From NCBI GenBank assembly GCA_964621605.1, contig CAZUMJ010000018.1, forward strand, positions 1 to 62,707: a stretch of 62,707 nt of DNA, given 5' to 3'. Positions 35,624 through 44,453 of this stretch are shown here, piece by piece (within the stretch, counting starts at the first letter, position 1; every line of letters starts with the position of its first letter). The translations under genes were made by a program, and so were the position numbers. The notes below the pieces were generated by a model. It was not told the origin of the DNA, searched no databases, and saw nothing but the letters and a program-made list of their open reading frames with translations. The stretch is from CAZUMJ01 sp964621605 (lineage in GTDB: Bacteria; Actinomycetota; Acidimicrobiia; Acidimicrobiales; Iamiaceae).

Positions 35624-36061
35624 ATGAACGTTGCTGCCATCCTCGCTTCGAAAGGCACCGACGTGGCCACGATTGCGCGTGGAGCACCGGTGTCCGAAGC
35701 CATCGCCGTCTTGCGGAGGTGGGGTGTAGGTGCGCTTGTCGTGTCGGACGACGGGTGCGCGATCTTGGGGGTCGTATCGGAGCGAGATGTCGTGCGTGGG
35801 CTCGCCGAGGTCGGGGTTGCATGCCTCGACCACCCCGTCGCAGAGCTGATGTCCACGAACCTTCGCACCTGTCGCCCCACCGATATCGCGGAGCAGTTGA
35901 TGGCTGTCATGACCGAGCAGCGGGTGCGGCACCTGCCGGTCGTGGACGATGCCGGGATGCTCTGCGGGATCGTCAGCATCGGGGACGTGGTGAAGGCTCG
36001 AGTCGAGGCGCTCGAGCGCGACCAGGCACAGCTGGTGGAGTACGTCCGCACCGGGCACTGA
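35624..36061 (+). CDS. CBS-domain protein
   Basis: 145 residues with two CBS motifs and nothing else: ASKGTDVATIARGAPVSEA to GVVSERDVVRGLAE (about 10-70), then LMSTNLRTCRPTDIAEQLM to LCGIVSIGDVVKARVE (about 78-135). Such stand-alone CBS pairs bind adenosyl ligands (AMP, ATP, SAM) and regulate partners. The ATG at 35624 follows a TCGGGGGAT ribosome site. It lies 33 bases upstream of rsgA, but has no obvious functional relation to it. Confidence 0.88.
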   Translation: MNVAAILASKGTDVATIARGAPVSEAIAVLRRWGVGALVVSDDGCAILGVVSERDVVRGLAEVGVACLDHPVAELMSTNLRTCRPTDIAEQLMAVMTEQRVRHLPVVDDAGMLCGIVSIGDVVKARVEALERDQAQLVEYVRTGH

Positions 36062-36082
36062 GGACGACGGATCTCCAGCACC

Positions 36083-36094
36083 TAGCCTCGACGC
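36083..36094 (+). promoter_or_regulatory. Leaderless promoter box before the rsgA ATC codon
   Basis: TAGCCT (36083-36088) is followed by exactly six bases and then ATC at 36095. The same TAGCCT plus six bases precedes ATG codons at 57571 and 58725 on the other strand. Confidence 0.4.
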
Positions 36095-37072
36095 ATCGCG
36101 CGCTCATCCACGCCCGTACCCCTCGCCGCATATGGGTGGGACGCCCAATGGGCGGAGCTGCTCGCCGCGCACCCCGATCTCTCACCGGCCCGGGTGGTGC
36201 GGCACGACGGCGTGGCGCTCGTCGTCGCTGATGCGTCAGGCACGCGCACCATCCCCCTCACCAAGCGGCTCGCTCCGGGGCCGGCTGTCGGCGACTGGGT
36301 TGGCTGCCTGGGCGACGAGCCACGAGTGGTCTTGGCGAGGCGGTCGTTGCTGCAGCGCCAGACCGGCCGCGGCGATCAGCGCCGGGTCCTCGCCGCCAAC
36401 GTCGATCGCGCCCTGCTGGTGTGCGGGCTCGACCGTCCGGTGAAGCTCGGACGCCTGGTGCGAGAAGCGGCACTCGTTTGGGATGCCGGTGCCGAACCAG
36501 TGGTCGTCCTTGCGAAAGCGACGCTGCACGACGCCCCGCACGAGGCCGCAGCAGTTGCCCGTGCGGCATGTCCGGGCGTGGCGGTGCTGGTCACCTCGGT
36601 GCGAGAAGGCGTCGGCCTCGCGGACCTGCAGGAGGTGCTGAGCGACCACACGTGCACGATGATCGGTGAGTCTGGCGCTGGGAAGTCGACGCTCCTCAAC
36701 GCGATGGCGGGCACGGAGGTCGCCGCGACCGGTGTGGTGCGCACGGACGGAAAGGGTCGTCACACCACGACCAGTCGCGATCTGCACGTGCTGCCCGGAG
36801 GCGGTGTGCTGATCGACATGCCCGGCATTCGGTCGGTCGGTCTTGCCGTCGACGAAGAGGCGGTGGGTAAGGCGTTTCCCGACATCGTGGAGCTTGCGGA
36901 GGGGTGTCGATTTCGAGACTGCGCGCATGCGCCCGAGCCGGGGTGCGCGGTGCAGGAAGCGGTGGAAGCGGGCATGCTCGAGCCGGCCCGTCTGGCCGCG
37001 TGGAACGAACTGCTCGAGGAGGTACGTGCTGGAGCGGCGGGCTCTACGGGTGGGTCTGGACGCAGGTCATGA
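36095..37072 (+). CDS. rsgA: Ribosome small-subunit-dependent GTPase RsgA
   Basis: RsgA is a circularly permuted GTPase that checks 30S maturation. Visible parts are an OB-fold N-domain, the G1 loop GESGAGKSTLLNAM, G3 DMPGIRSVG, KGRHTTTSRDLHV, and the C-terminal zinc motif CRFRDCAHAPEPGCAV (Cys, Cys, His, Cys). The first canonical start is GTG 36194, which would cut off the conserved segment LAAYGWDAQWAELLAAHP. That segment is present in frame after a stop at 36083-36085, with no ATG/GTG/TTG. An ATC at 36095 gives MARSSTPVPLAAYGWD-like and 325 residues, a normal length. The 3' end overlaps the convergent metalloprotease gene by 29 bases. Confidence 0.85.
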   Translation: MARSSTPVPLAAYGWDAQWAELLAAHPDLSPARVVRHDGVALVVADASGTRTIPLTKRLAPGPAVGDWVGCLGDEPRVVLARRSLLQRQTGRGDQRRVLAANVDRALLVCGLDRPVKLGRLVREAALVWDAGAEPVVVLAKATLHDAPHEAAAVARAACPGVAVLVTSVREGVGLADLQEVLSDHTCTMIGESGAGKSTLLNAMAGTEVAATGVVRTDGKGRHTTTSRDLHVLPGGGVLIDMPGIRSVGLAVDEEAVGKAFPDIVELAEGCRFRDCAHAPEPGCAVQEAVEAGMLEPARLAAWNELLEEVRAGAAGSTGGSGRRS

Positions 37073-39226
37073 GCTCCCCTTGGATCTTCGCCCGTTGCCG
37101 GCTCGACGGCTGCCAGTCGGGGTCGGCGCCGGTGATGGCCCCCCGCGGAAGCATGTGCACGACAGCGTTTCCGTAGCACTCGGCGGCGGGGGGGCTCACG
37201 TGGAAGTCGCCGCCGTTGGGGTCCTCGAGGATCTGTTGCGCGATCTGAACCCGTGTCAGTGGGTAGGAGAGGATGGCGTCGACGGAGTCGGCCACGCCGA
37301 TCTTGGCTTTCGGCCCCGGGTCGCAGGATGTCACCGCGACCCCGTCTGACTCGAAGGGCTTCACGCTCGCCGCGCCCTTCGGCATGCTGTCTGCCCAGTC
37401 CTTCCAGGCCTGCATGAGCTTCCCCTGGTCTTTGTGCTCAGCACCGACCATGTGAAGCGCGACGCAAACCTTGCCGTCCTGCTTGTAGGTGGTGGAGGAG
37501 TCGCCACGCCACAGGTCTGCTGCGTCGAGTGCATCCAGCGGGTCCATGCGCTGCGCGAGAACGAGATAGATGACGAAGCTTCCCATCGGGGAGTCGTCGA
37601 TCGCTTTGGCGCCCTTCGGGGCCTTGATCGAGTCGACCTTCGTGTACGTCTGGTGGTCGAGGTAGAGGAAGGGGTTCCAGATCTCGGCGAAGGTGGTGGG
37701 CGGTCGCGCGAACGCGTCGTTGATGGCGTTCTCTCCGCCGGTCTGCTTGAGGATCTTGATGAACGTCGGACCAAAGCTGTAGGGCGCGCCGAACACCTGG
37801 AGGAGCACCGGTGGAAGCTTCAGCACCTTCTTCGTGCCCTCGTCGTCGGACTGCTTGGCCTCTTCCTCGTTGTAGGCGTCCCTGTCGTGCTTGGACAACG
37901 AGTCGATGTACTGGTTCTCGACGTCTTCGGCATCGCCTTCAACGAGTGCACGAACCGCGATCGGGTCCCCGTTCATGTCGTCGACCGCCTTGTTGACCTT
38001 TGACAGGTCGAAGTGCTGGTCCTGGAGGACGTGCGTGAGTTCGTGCACCAAGGTGACCTTGAGATCGACGGTCATCTTCGTGCCGCGGATGTACACGCGC
38101 TTGTCGGTGAAGCTGTAGAAGGCAAGGGTCCCCGAGTCGGCGAGGGTCTTGCCGGCCTCCTCGAGGTCGAGCTTGCCGTTGATCAACCCCATGGCCCGCA
38201 GCGCGGCGACAGAGTCGTTCATGCCCTCCTTCTCTTCGGCGCTCTCACCGCCGCCGTCCTCACCGTCGTCTCCGGTCGACTTCTTCGTGTACTCCGCGGG
38301 GGTGAGGAACTCGACGTACACGGGGTGCTCGAACTTCAGTTGGCGCAGCTTCTCCGCTTCCTTCACGAGCGGCTCGACGCGGGGATCCCACGCCTTGGGG
38401 TACGAGGGGCCGTGTTTACGCGTGAGGAACCAGGCAGCGGTTCCGCCGATGGCAAAGAGCACCACCACTGCGACGCCGATGATCAGCCTTCGGTGGGTGC
38501 GAGCCGGCGGGGGGAGGGGAGCCAGGGGAGTGGTGGGCATCGTCCAGCCGGCGGCCCGTTGCTCCGGCCACCATGCCTGTGGCTGCAGCGGTGGCCCGGG
38601 GTTGAGCGGCGGCGTGGGCCCCGCGGGTGGTGTCGGCCAGCCGGGTGGGGTGGTTGCGGGGGTCTCGCCGACGGGTGGTGTCGGCCAGCCGGGTGGGGTG
38701 GTTGCGGGGACCTCACCGACGGGTGGTGTCGGCCAGCCAAGTGCGGCGTTCCATTGGCTCGAATCGGAGCCTGGGGTTGGTGGCGCGGCTGGCGCTTGTG
38801 GCGCGGCTGGCGCTTGTGGCGCGGCTGGCGCTTGTGGCGCGACTGGGGTTGGTGGCGCGNNNNNNNNNNNNNNNNNNNNNNNNNNNNNNNNNNNNNNNNN
38901 NNNNNNNNNNNNNNNNNNNNNNNNNNNNNNNNNNNNNNNNNNNNNNNNNNNNNNNNNNNGGCTGGCGCTTGTGGCGCGGCTGGCGCTTGTGGCGCGACTG
39001 GGGTTGGTGGCGCGGCTGGCGCTTGTGGCGCGGCTGGGGTTGGTGGCGCGGCTGGGGTTGGTGGCGCGGCTGGCGCTTGTGGTGGCTCAGGCTGAGGCTC
39101 GCTCGGGCGTGGCGCCGGTGGTGGTGCGCTCTGCCGCGGAGCGCGCGGGGGGCCGGTTGGAATGACCCACGTGGGTTCGGGGGTGCTCTCCGCGTCGGGA
39201 GTCGGGTCGTTCGGATGCTCGGTCAC
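37044..39226 (-). CDS. Membrane-anchored zinc metalloprotease with Pro-rich N-terminus (split by gap)
   Basis: The GTG at 39226 starts MTEHPNDPTPDAESTPEPTW, then Ala/Pro repeats (APQAPA, APPTPA) run into the 100-N gap at 38860-38959. Beyond the gap the same repeat type continues in a different frame and leads through three 16-residue repeats (GWPTPPVGE..PATTPP) and WWPEQRAAGWTMPTTPLAPL into a span (RLIIGVAVVVLFAIGGTAA) and a large external domain. HELTHVLQDQHF supplies the HExxH zinc motif, with a later Glu in ALVEGDAEDVENQ as likely third ligand. The apparent frameshift comes from the arbitrary gap size, so I treat all of it as one gene. Substrate unknown; the plan suggests an external, membrane-tethered protease. 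Confidence 0.75.
38625..38760. repeat. 48-bp tandem repeat in the metalloprotease gene
   Basis: Three copies of a 48-base unit start at 38625, 38673 and 38721 (GGGTGGTGTCGGCCAGCC). They encode the 16-residue Pro-rich repeat on the minus strand. Confidence 0.75.
38772..39085. repeat. 18-bp Ala/Pro repeat flanking the gap
   Basis: GGCGCGGCTGGCGCTTGT and close variants recur on both sides of the N run, encoding APQAPA/APPTPA on the minus strand. The repeat explains why assembly failed here. Confidence 0.8.
38860..38959. other. Assembly gap (100 N)
   Basis: Exactly 100 N, the usual placeholder for a gap of unknown size. It lies inside the repeat tract of the metalloprotease gene and breaks its reading frame. 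Confidence 0.98.
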
Positions 39227-39357
39227 GGTGCGCCTCTAGGTGGTGTGTCGTCCACACGTGGACAGGTGCCTATCGGCCGATGCCATGCAGCCGCAAGGAT
39301 CTCACCGTCGCTCGACGCTCAGCCGACGGTCCACGCCAGAAGAGTCACAGATATGCG

Positions 39358-40224
39358 TCAGGCGAGCGTGAGGATCGCGCGTGCGACCACCGCGGTCGCC
39401 ACCGCACGAATCGTGTCCACACTGCATGTGGATGTTGAAGAGCCCGTTGCGACAGCCACGAAGGCGTCACCGTCGAAGCGCGTGTGCGCGGGGTGGACGG
39501 CGCGTGCCAGCCCGTCGTGTGCGGCCTGCGCGACGAGGTAGCACTCCGTCTTGGTCAGCGGCGCATTGGTGGCGATCACGCCGATCGTCGTGTTCGTTCC
39601 GAAGGGAACGCTCGCCGTGAGTGGAGCGGCGTCACCCTCACCCCCGACTGTTCCGACGGCGTTCACAGCCACGAGCGCACCGACGACAAGATCACCGATG
39701 CGGCGTGACGCGGCGACCAGCCCGCCTGGCTTGCTCTTGTCGGACCCGGCCAGCTTGCTGGTCGTGCAGCCCGTACCCGCACCGACCGCACCGACGGCGT
39801 GGGTGTGCGGGCGTGCAGCTTCTGCGGCGGTGCGCCCCGCGGATGCATCGGGCCGGACCGACGCGTCGCCGACAGCCAGGTCGTAGAGCGCCAAAGTCGG
39901 CACGATGGGGACGCGTCCGGCGGGCGTCTCGAACCCACGGCCACGCATCTCGAGCGCTGTCATCACCCCATCGGCGGCGGCGAGGCCGAACGCCGACCCG
40001 CCGGTGAGCACGACCGCGTCGAGGTGAGCAACCGTTCGGACCGGGTCGAGCAGGGCGAACTCGCGACTTGCCGGCGCTCCCCCTCGTACCTCGCCCGAGC
40101 CGACGGACCCCACGGGAAGCAGCACGACGGTGCAGCCGGTTTGTGCCTCGGAGTCGGTCCAGTGGCCCACGGCGATGCCGGGGACGTCCGTGATACGTCC
40201 CTCGTCGTTCAGGTTCGTGCCCAC
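39358..40224 (-). CDS. P1 family peptidase (DmpA/BapA-like)
   Basis: 288 residues. An N-terminal-nucleophile aminopeptidase family that self-cleaves into two chains. Typical segments are TDVPGIAVGHWTD, GCTVVLLP, VLTGGSAFGLAAADGVM, GAVGAGTGCTTSKLAGSDKSKPGG (split as AGTGCTTSK and GSDKSKPGG) and the nucleophile region TNTTIGVIATNAPLTKTE. The likely cleavage site precedes the Thr of NTTIG. It probably hydrolyses D- or beta-aminoacyl amides. GTG start one base after the gntK stop, so it belongs to the sugar-acid operon by position, although its chemistry is unrelated. Confidence 0.9.
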   Translation of the reverse strand: MGTNLNDEGRITDVPGIAVGHWTDSEAQTGCTVVLLPVGSVGSGEVRGGAPASREFALLDPVRTVAHLDAVVLTGGSAFGLAAADGVMTALEMRGRGFETPAGRVPIVPTLALYDLAVGDASVRPDASAGRTAAEAARPHTHAVGAVGAGTGCTTSKLAGSDKSKPGGLVAASRRIGDLVVGALVAVNAVGTVGGEGDAAPLTASVPFGTNTTIGVIATNAPLTKTECYLVAQAAHDGLARAVHPAHTRFDGDAFVAVATGSSTSTCSVDTIRAVATAVVARAILTLA

Positions 40225-40225
40225 A

Positions 40226-41698
40226 TCAAACGGTACGCCGGACGAACCCCGATGTTGCTTCCTCGGCGCGGCGTCGTAACGAGCGAGCTTCCGCGGCCAC
40301 AGACACCAGCGCTGCGTCGGGCTCCACCCGCAGCTGCACCGCTGACGCCGGCGTCAGCGTCTGCACCGCGTCGTCAACGCTGCCGTTGCCGCTGTGTCCG
40401 ACCAGCGCGACCGCGGCTGCGCCCAGCGCGCCACATTCAAGGTCGTGCATGACGAGCGGACATCCGAGTTCGGCGGCCAGGACGCCACGCCAAAGCTCCG
40501 AGGTCAGGGCGCCACCCGTGGCGTGCACCTCGCGCACCTGTGACACGGGTTCGATCGTGCGGCTGACCTCACCGAGCTGCGCGGCGACTGCCTCGACGAC
40601 GGCACGCACCAGATGCGCCTGCGTGTGGTCACTTCGGAGCCCGATCAAGGCGCCGGTGCGTGAGGGATCCCACTGGGGGGCACGTTCGGGAAGGACGTAC
40701 GGCACGAGGATCAGGCCATCAGCTCCCGGTGGAACCGCCGCGGCCGCCTCAAGGAGCTCTGCATCGGTGGCCGTTCCCGCTCCCAGCAGGCCACGCACCC
40801 ACGACAGCAGCGCACCAGCGTTGCTCACGGCCCCGCCGGTCACCCATCGCTCGCCGTCGAGCGCGTAGACGAAGCGCTCCGGCGTGGGTGCGTCCGCGCT
40901 CGGCACGACGATGCGCAGCGCGGCGCTCGTCCCCAGCGACAGGGCGGCAATCCCAGGGCCGGTCGCGCCCGTTCCAAGATTGGCCGCAGGGCCGTCTGCG
41001 AGACCGGCGACGACGGTGGTCGCCGGGGGCAGACCTAGTGCGGCGGCGAGGGAGGGGCGGAGGTGAAGGCGTTCGGTGACCGGCACCTGTGGTGCCAGCT
41101 GCTCTGCGGTGATGCCGGCGGCCGTGAGCGCATCGGGCAACCACGCGGGTCGTCCGAGCTCGGCGAGACCCGTACCTGAAGCGCTTGACTCATCGACGAC
41201 CAGGGCGCCCGTGAGGTCTGCAAGCACAAGCTCCTTCACGCCAACCCACGTGTGGGTTCTGGCGCACAGGTCGGGCATGTGGCGGGCGAACCACACGAGC
41301 TTCACAAACGGCGACATCGGATGGACGGGAGTGCCGGTCCGGGCTTGCCACCGGTCGGCGCGAAGTTCCGTTGCCTCCGCGGTCGCGCGACCGTCTGCCC
41401 AGGTCACGATCGGCGTCAGCGGATTGCCGGCAGCGTCGAGCGCGCACAAGCCGTGCATGGCGGTGGTCACGCCGATCGCCCGCACCTCACGCCCTCCGAG
41501 CGCGCCGATGCACGACGCCAGCGCGCGGCGGACGCACTGCACGAGTGCGCCAGGGTCGATCTCGTGGCGCGCTCCCGTCCGGTGAACTGTCACCGAGGTG
41601 CGTCGCACGACAGGTGCGGACGCGTCGAGCGCAAAGGCCACCGCCTTCACCTGCGAGGTGCCGACGTCCAGGCCGATGACGGCGGGTGGCATCGCCAT
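40226..41698 (-). CDS. gntK: Gluconokinase (FGGY family)
   Basis: 490 residues from the ATG at 41698. The FGGY fold is clear: the phosphate motif GLDVGTSQVKAVAF at the N-terminus and SLGTSAALRIVVPS later. Segments close to the Bacillus gluconokinase pattern support the substrate: TAMHGLCALDAAGNPLTP, ITWAD-type (IVTWADGR) and RTGTPVHPMSPFVKL. It would phosphorylate gluconate to 6-phosphogluconate, entering the pentose phosphate path. It is directly preceded by the uxuB-like gene, whose stop lies two bases upstream. A xylulokinase or other FGGY activity is less likely but possible. Confidence 0.85.
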   Translation of the reverse strand: MAMPPAVIGLDVGTSQVKAVAFALDASAPVVRRTSVTVHRTGARHEIDPGALVQCVRRALASCIGALGGREVRAIGVTTAMHGLCALDAAGNPLTPIVTWADGRATAEATELRADRWQARTGTPVHPMSPFVKLVWFARHMPDLCARTHTWVGVKELVLADLTGALVVDESSASGTGLAELGRPAWLPDALTAAGITAEQLAPQVPVTERLHLRPSLAAALGLPPATTVVAGLADGPAANLGTGATGPGIAALSLGTSAALRIVVPSADAPTPERFVYALDGERWVTGGAVSNAGALLSWVRGLLGAGTATDAELLEAAAAVPPGADGLILVPYVLPERAPQWDPSRTGALIGLRSDHTQAHLVRAVVEAVAAQLGEVSRTIEPVSQVREVHATGGALTSELWRGVLAAELGCPLVMHDLECGALGAAAVALVGHSGNGSVDDAVQTLTPASAVQLRVEPDAALVSVAAEARSLRRRAEEATSGFVRRTV

Positions 41699-41700
41699 CG

Positions 41701-43002
41701 CTACACCACCTGGCGCGATAGGGGCGCAGCGCGGTCCGCGACATCGGCGCACAACCTGCGGTCATCTGCGAGGTCCGGATCGAGCAACGCGAGGAGGCGT
41801 GGTGTGGCGTGCGCCAGGTCGCCCGATGCGTTGGCACGAATGTCCGCGGCGTGGCTGTCACGAAGCGCATCACCGGCGGCGCGGACATAGGCGACCCAAG
41901 CAGCGAGCTGCAGCACCGCACTTGTGGTCGGTGTGCCCGCTCCACGACGTTCGTGCAGCACCGGAAGGATGCGAAGGGGCACCTTGTGCGAGCCGTCCAC
42001 GGCGATCTCGACCAGCGGATGCGGAAGCCGCGGGTTCGCGAACCGGAAGAGCAGCTGGCGGACGTAGTCCTGTAGGTCGGCAGACGGCAGGTCGATCGTC
42101 GTCGAGGCCTCCTGCCACCACTGGGTCAGGTCCTCGACGAGCTCGTCATCGGCGACGGCGTCGGCAACGGTGCGATGTCCTCGCAGGATGCCGAGGTGGG
42201 CGAGAAGGCAATGGGCACCGTTCAGGAGCCGAAGCTTGCGTTTCGCGAACGGCGTTGCGTCCTCGCAGAAGCGTGCCCCCGCCGATTCCCAATCGGGGTG
42301 GCGGGCGGCGAATCGTCCGGCGATGACCCATTCGCTGAAGGGTTCGGTCTGGACGGGTGCCGCGTCAACCCACCGTGACCCTGCCGACGGAGGGACATGG
42401 TGGTCGGGCCGCGGGGTGATGCGGTCGACCACGGTGGTCAACACCGTGACGGCCTCGGCGATCCACGCGGCGAGGCGAGAGTCGCGCCCTTCCGCGACCC
42501 GCAGGAGCTCTGCGTGCAGGACCGGTCCGTTGTCGGGCACGTTGTCGCAGGGCACGATCGTGAGCGGTGCGGCATTGATGTCGTGGCGCGCCGCCAGACC
42601 GTCGATGAGGCGCGGAGCCACTGCCTGCGGGCCCTGTCGGTATGCGGCCTCGGTCACCGTGAGCGTGACCACCTCGACCGATGGTGACGACCAGCAACGT
42701 CGCCACGCGCCGAGGTCGGAGCCTGCATGTGCTGCCACCACGCTGGCTACGACTGCTGTCTCGTCGTGGTCAGCGTGGCGGGTCGTCAACGTGTACAGCC
42801 CGTCCTGCGCGGCGAGACGTGCGGCAAGGTCGGCGGAACGGCCGCTGAACGCCGCGATGCCCCATTCGTGCCTGTCGCTCGCACGGTCGGTGTACCAGGC
42901 CTGGTGGGCGCGGAAGAAGCTTCCGAGCCCGACGTGGAGCATGCGTGCCGGCGCCGCGGTCCATTCGGGATTTCCGTGTCGGGTGAGGAGCGGGCCGCTC
43001 AC
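41701..43002 (-). CDS. uxuB: Fructuronate reductase-like mannitol dehydrogenase family enzyme
   Basis: 433 residues from a GTG overlapping the uxaC stop (GTGA). It belongs to the long-chain polyol dehydrogenase family: NAD(P)-binding MLHVGLGSFFRAHQAWY at the N-terminus, VTLTVTEAAYRQ, CDNVPDNG, and the catalytic signature KRKLRLLNGAHCLLAHLG with Lys, Asn and His. Family members are mannitol dehydrogenase, fructuronate reductase (UxuB) and tagaturonate reductase. The coupling with glucuronate isomerase makes D-fructuronate to D-mannonate reduction the best guess. No mannonate dehydratase gene is near. Confidence 0.82.
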   Translation of the reverse strand: MSGPLLTRHGNPEWTAAPARMLHVGLGSFFRAHQAWYTDRASDRHEWGIAAFSGRSADLAARLAAQDGLYTLTTRHADHDETAVVASVVAAHAGSDLGAWRRCWSSPSVEVVTLTVTEAAYRQGPQAVAPRLIDGLAARHDINAAPLTIVPCDNVPDNGPVLHAELLRVAEGRDSRLAAWIAEAVTVLTTVVDRITPRPDHHVPPSAGSRWVDAAPVQTEPFSEWVIAGRFAARHPDWESAGARFCEDATPFAKRKLRLLNGAHCLLAHLGILRGHRTVADAVADDELVEDLTQWWQEASTTIDLPSADLQDYVRQLLFRFANPRLPHPLVEIAVDGSHKVPLRILPVLHERRGAGTPTTSAVLQLAAWVAYVRAAGDALRDSHAADIRANASGDLAHATPRLLALLDPDLADDRRLCADVADRAAPLSRQVV

Positions 43003-44405
43003 AACTTGAACACCTCGATGGGCTGCGCGCCGGCGAGGCGCACTGCGAGCGCCGTGGCCTCTTCGAGGGGGATGCGGTGCTGGACAACGAGGCGCGCGAG
43101 AACGCCCGCCTCCACCCGGCGGGCCAGATCGTGTCGCGCCGGGATGGAGCACAGCGCACGTGTGTCGTCGACGAACCCGGACGTGCGAGAGAACCCAACG
43201 CCGTCGACGATGGCGTCCCAGAAGCGCACGAGCGCTGCCGGTGCGTCGAGGAACCACCAGGGCACTCCGACGCGCACGGCCCTGTAGAAGCCAGCGAGGG
43301 GGGCGAGCTCACGGGCCCAGGTCGTCTCGTCGAGAGTGAAGCACACCAAGTGGAAGCCGGGGTAGGTGCCGAACCGTTCCAGCAAGGGACGAAGGGGCTC
43401 GACGAAGGTGACCTGGCGAGGGAGGTCGTGGCCGGTGTCTGGGCCGAGGAGCCTGAACGTCGAGCGGTGGTGATTGCGGAACACACCTGGGTGCAGCGTC
43501 ATCACCAGTCCGTCGTCGCACGACATGCGCGCCATCTCGCCGAGCATGTGGCGCCGAAATGCCACCGCCTCCGGCGCGCTGGCAGTACCGCCGAGGGCGG
43601 CGCGGTAGATCCGTGCGGCATCCGTCTGGCTGAGTGGCGCCGTCCCCACGTCGTCGTGGCTGTGGTCGGCTGATGTTGCGCCGTGTGCGATGAAGAACTG
43701 GCGGCGATCCTCGAGCGCGGCGATGTATCCCTCGTACGAGCCGCAGTCGATCTGGCTGCTCGCCGCGAGGTTGGCGATGTGCGTCGGCCATTCGGGCTCG
43801 CCCGGTTCGAGGTAGCGGTCCGGTCGGAAGGTGGGGATGACCCGGCCCGACCAGGTGGGGTCTGCGGCCAGCGCGGCGTGGTCGGCAAGGGTGTCGCAGG
43901 GGTCGTCGGTCGTGGCGAGAACGGCGAGATCGAACCGCCCATAGAGCTGGCGGGGCCTGCATTGCTCGCTGGCGAGTCGATCGGCCACCGCGTCGTAGAG
44001 GGCGTCGGCATGCTGCGCGTCGGGCACCTCGGTGACGCCGAACACGCCCGCGAGCTCGGCTTCCAGCCATGTGCGCACCGCCGTCCCGGCGAGCGCCGGC
44101 CACGCCTCGCAGAGCAGCTGCCACGCGGCGCGAGAGCCGGCCTCGTCGAGCTGTGTCCCGACGCCGAGCGCACGCAGGTCGGCCCCGCGAGCATGCAGGA
44201 GTCGGGTGACGTAGTGGTCGGGTGTGATGAGTAGCGCGGTGGGGTCTGCGAACGGTTCGTTGCGGACGAACAGACCTGGATCGACGTGCCCGTGTGGAGA
44301 GACGATCGGCATCGGGGCGCTCGCTGCGTAGATCTCGCGGGCGACGTCTCTGGTGTGGGAGTCGATCGGGAGATGGCGATCGGGGTGGAGCACCAGGTCG
44401 GTCAC
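42999..44405 (-). CDS. uxaC: Glucuronate isomerase (uronate isomerase)
   Basis: 468 residues, the usual UxaC length, starting at GTG 44405 (VTDLVLHPDRHLPID); the frame extends upstream over the divergent gene but without homology. An amidohydrolase-fold enzyme that converts D-glucuronate to D-fructuronate (or galacturonate to tagaturonate). Seen: metal-binding His pair in IVSPHGHVDPGLF, DPCDTLADHAAL, IPTFRPDRYLEP, IAHGATSADHSHDDVG and WWFLDAPAALVRFWD. A CAGACT box six bases before the start suggests a leaderless transcript. First gene of the minus-strand operon uxaC-uxuB-gntK-P1 peptidase. Confidence 0.92.
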   Translation of the reverse strand: MTDLVLHPDRHLPIDSHTRDVAREIYAASAPMPIVSPHGHVDPGLFVRNEPFADPTALLITPDHYVTRLLHARGADLRALGVGTQLDEAGSRAAWQLLCEAWPALAGTAVRTWLEAELAGVFGVTEVPDAQHADALYDAVADRLASEQCRPRQLYGRFDLAVLATTDDPCDTLADHAALAADPTWSGRVIPTFRPDRYLEPGEPEWPTHIANLAASSQIDCGSYEGYIAALEDRRQFFIAHGATSADHSHDDVGTAPLSQTDAARIYRAALGGTASAPEAVAFRRHMLGEMARMSCDDGLVMTLHPGVFRNHHRSTFRLLGPDTGHDLPRQVTFVEPLRPLLERFGTYPGFHLVCFTLDETTWARELAPLAGFYRAVRVGVPWWFLDAPAALVRFWDAIVDGVGFSRTSGFVDDTRALCSIPARHDLARRVEAGVLARLVVQHRIPLEEATALAVRLAGAQPIEVFKL

Positions 44406-44453
44406 GCTCGTAGTCTGACCGCGGGAGCGACCCGAACGTGAGGGCGGCAGTGC
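44406..44453. promoter_or_regulatory. Divergent promoter region uxaC / larA-like gene
   Basis: 48 bases separate the two starts. On the minus strand CAGACT precedes the uxaC GTG by six bases. On the plus strand a GAGGG ribosome site lies before the ATG at 44454. The tight divergent layout implies joint control of the two operons; no repressor gene is adjacent. Confidence 0.4.

Noticed and set aside
38483..39226. Separate 247-residue protein reading through the N gap and an Arg/His-rich part
   Set aside because: The first half is the true N-terminus of the metalloprotease. The part after the gap is out of frame owing to the placeholder length.
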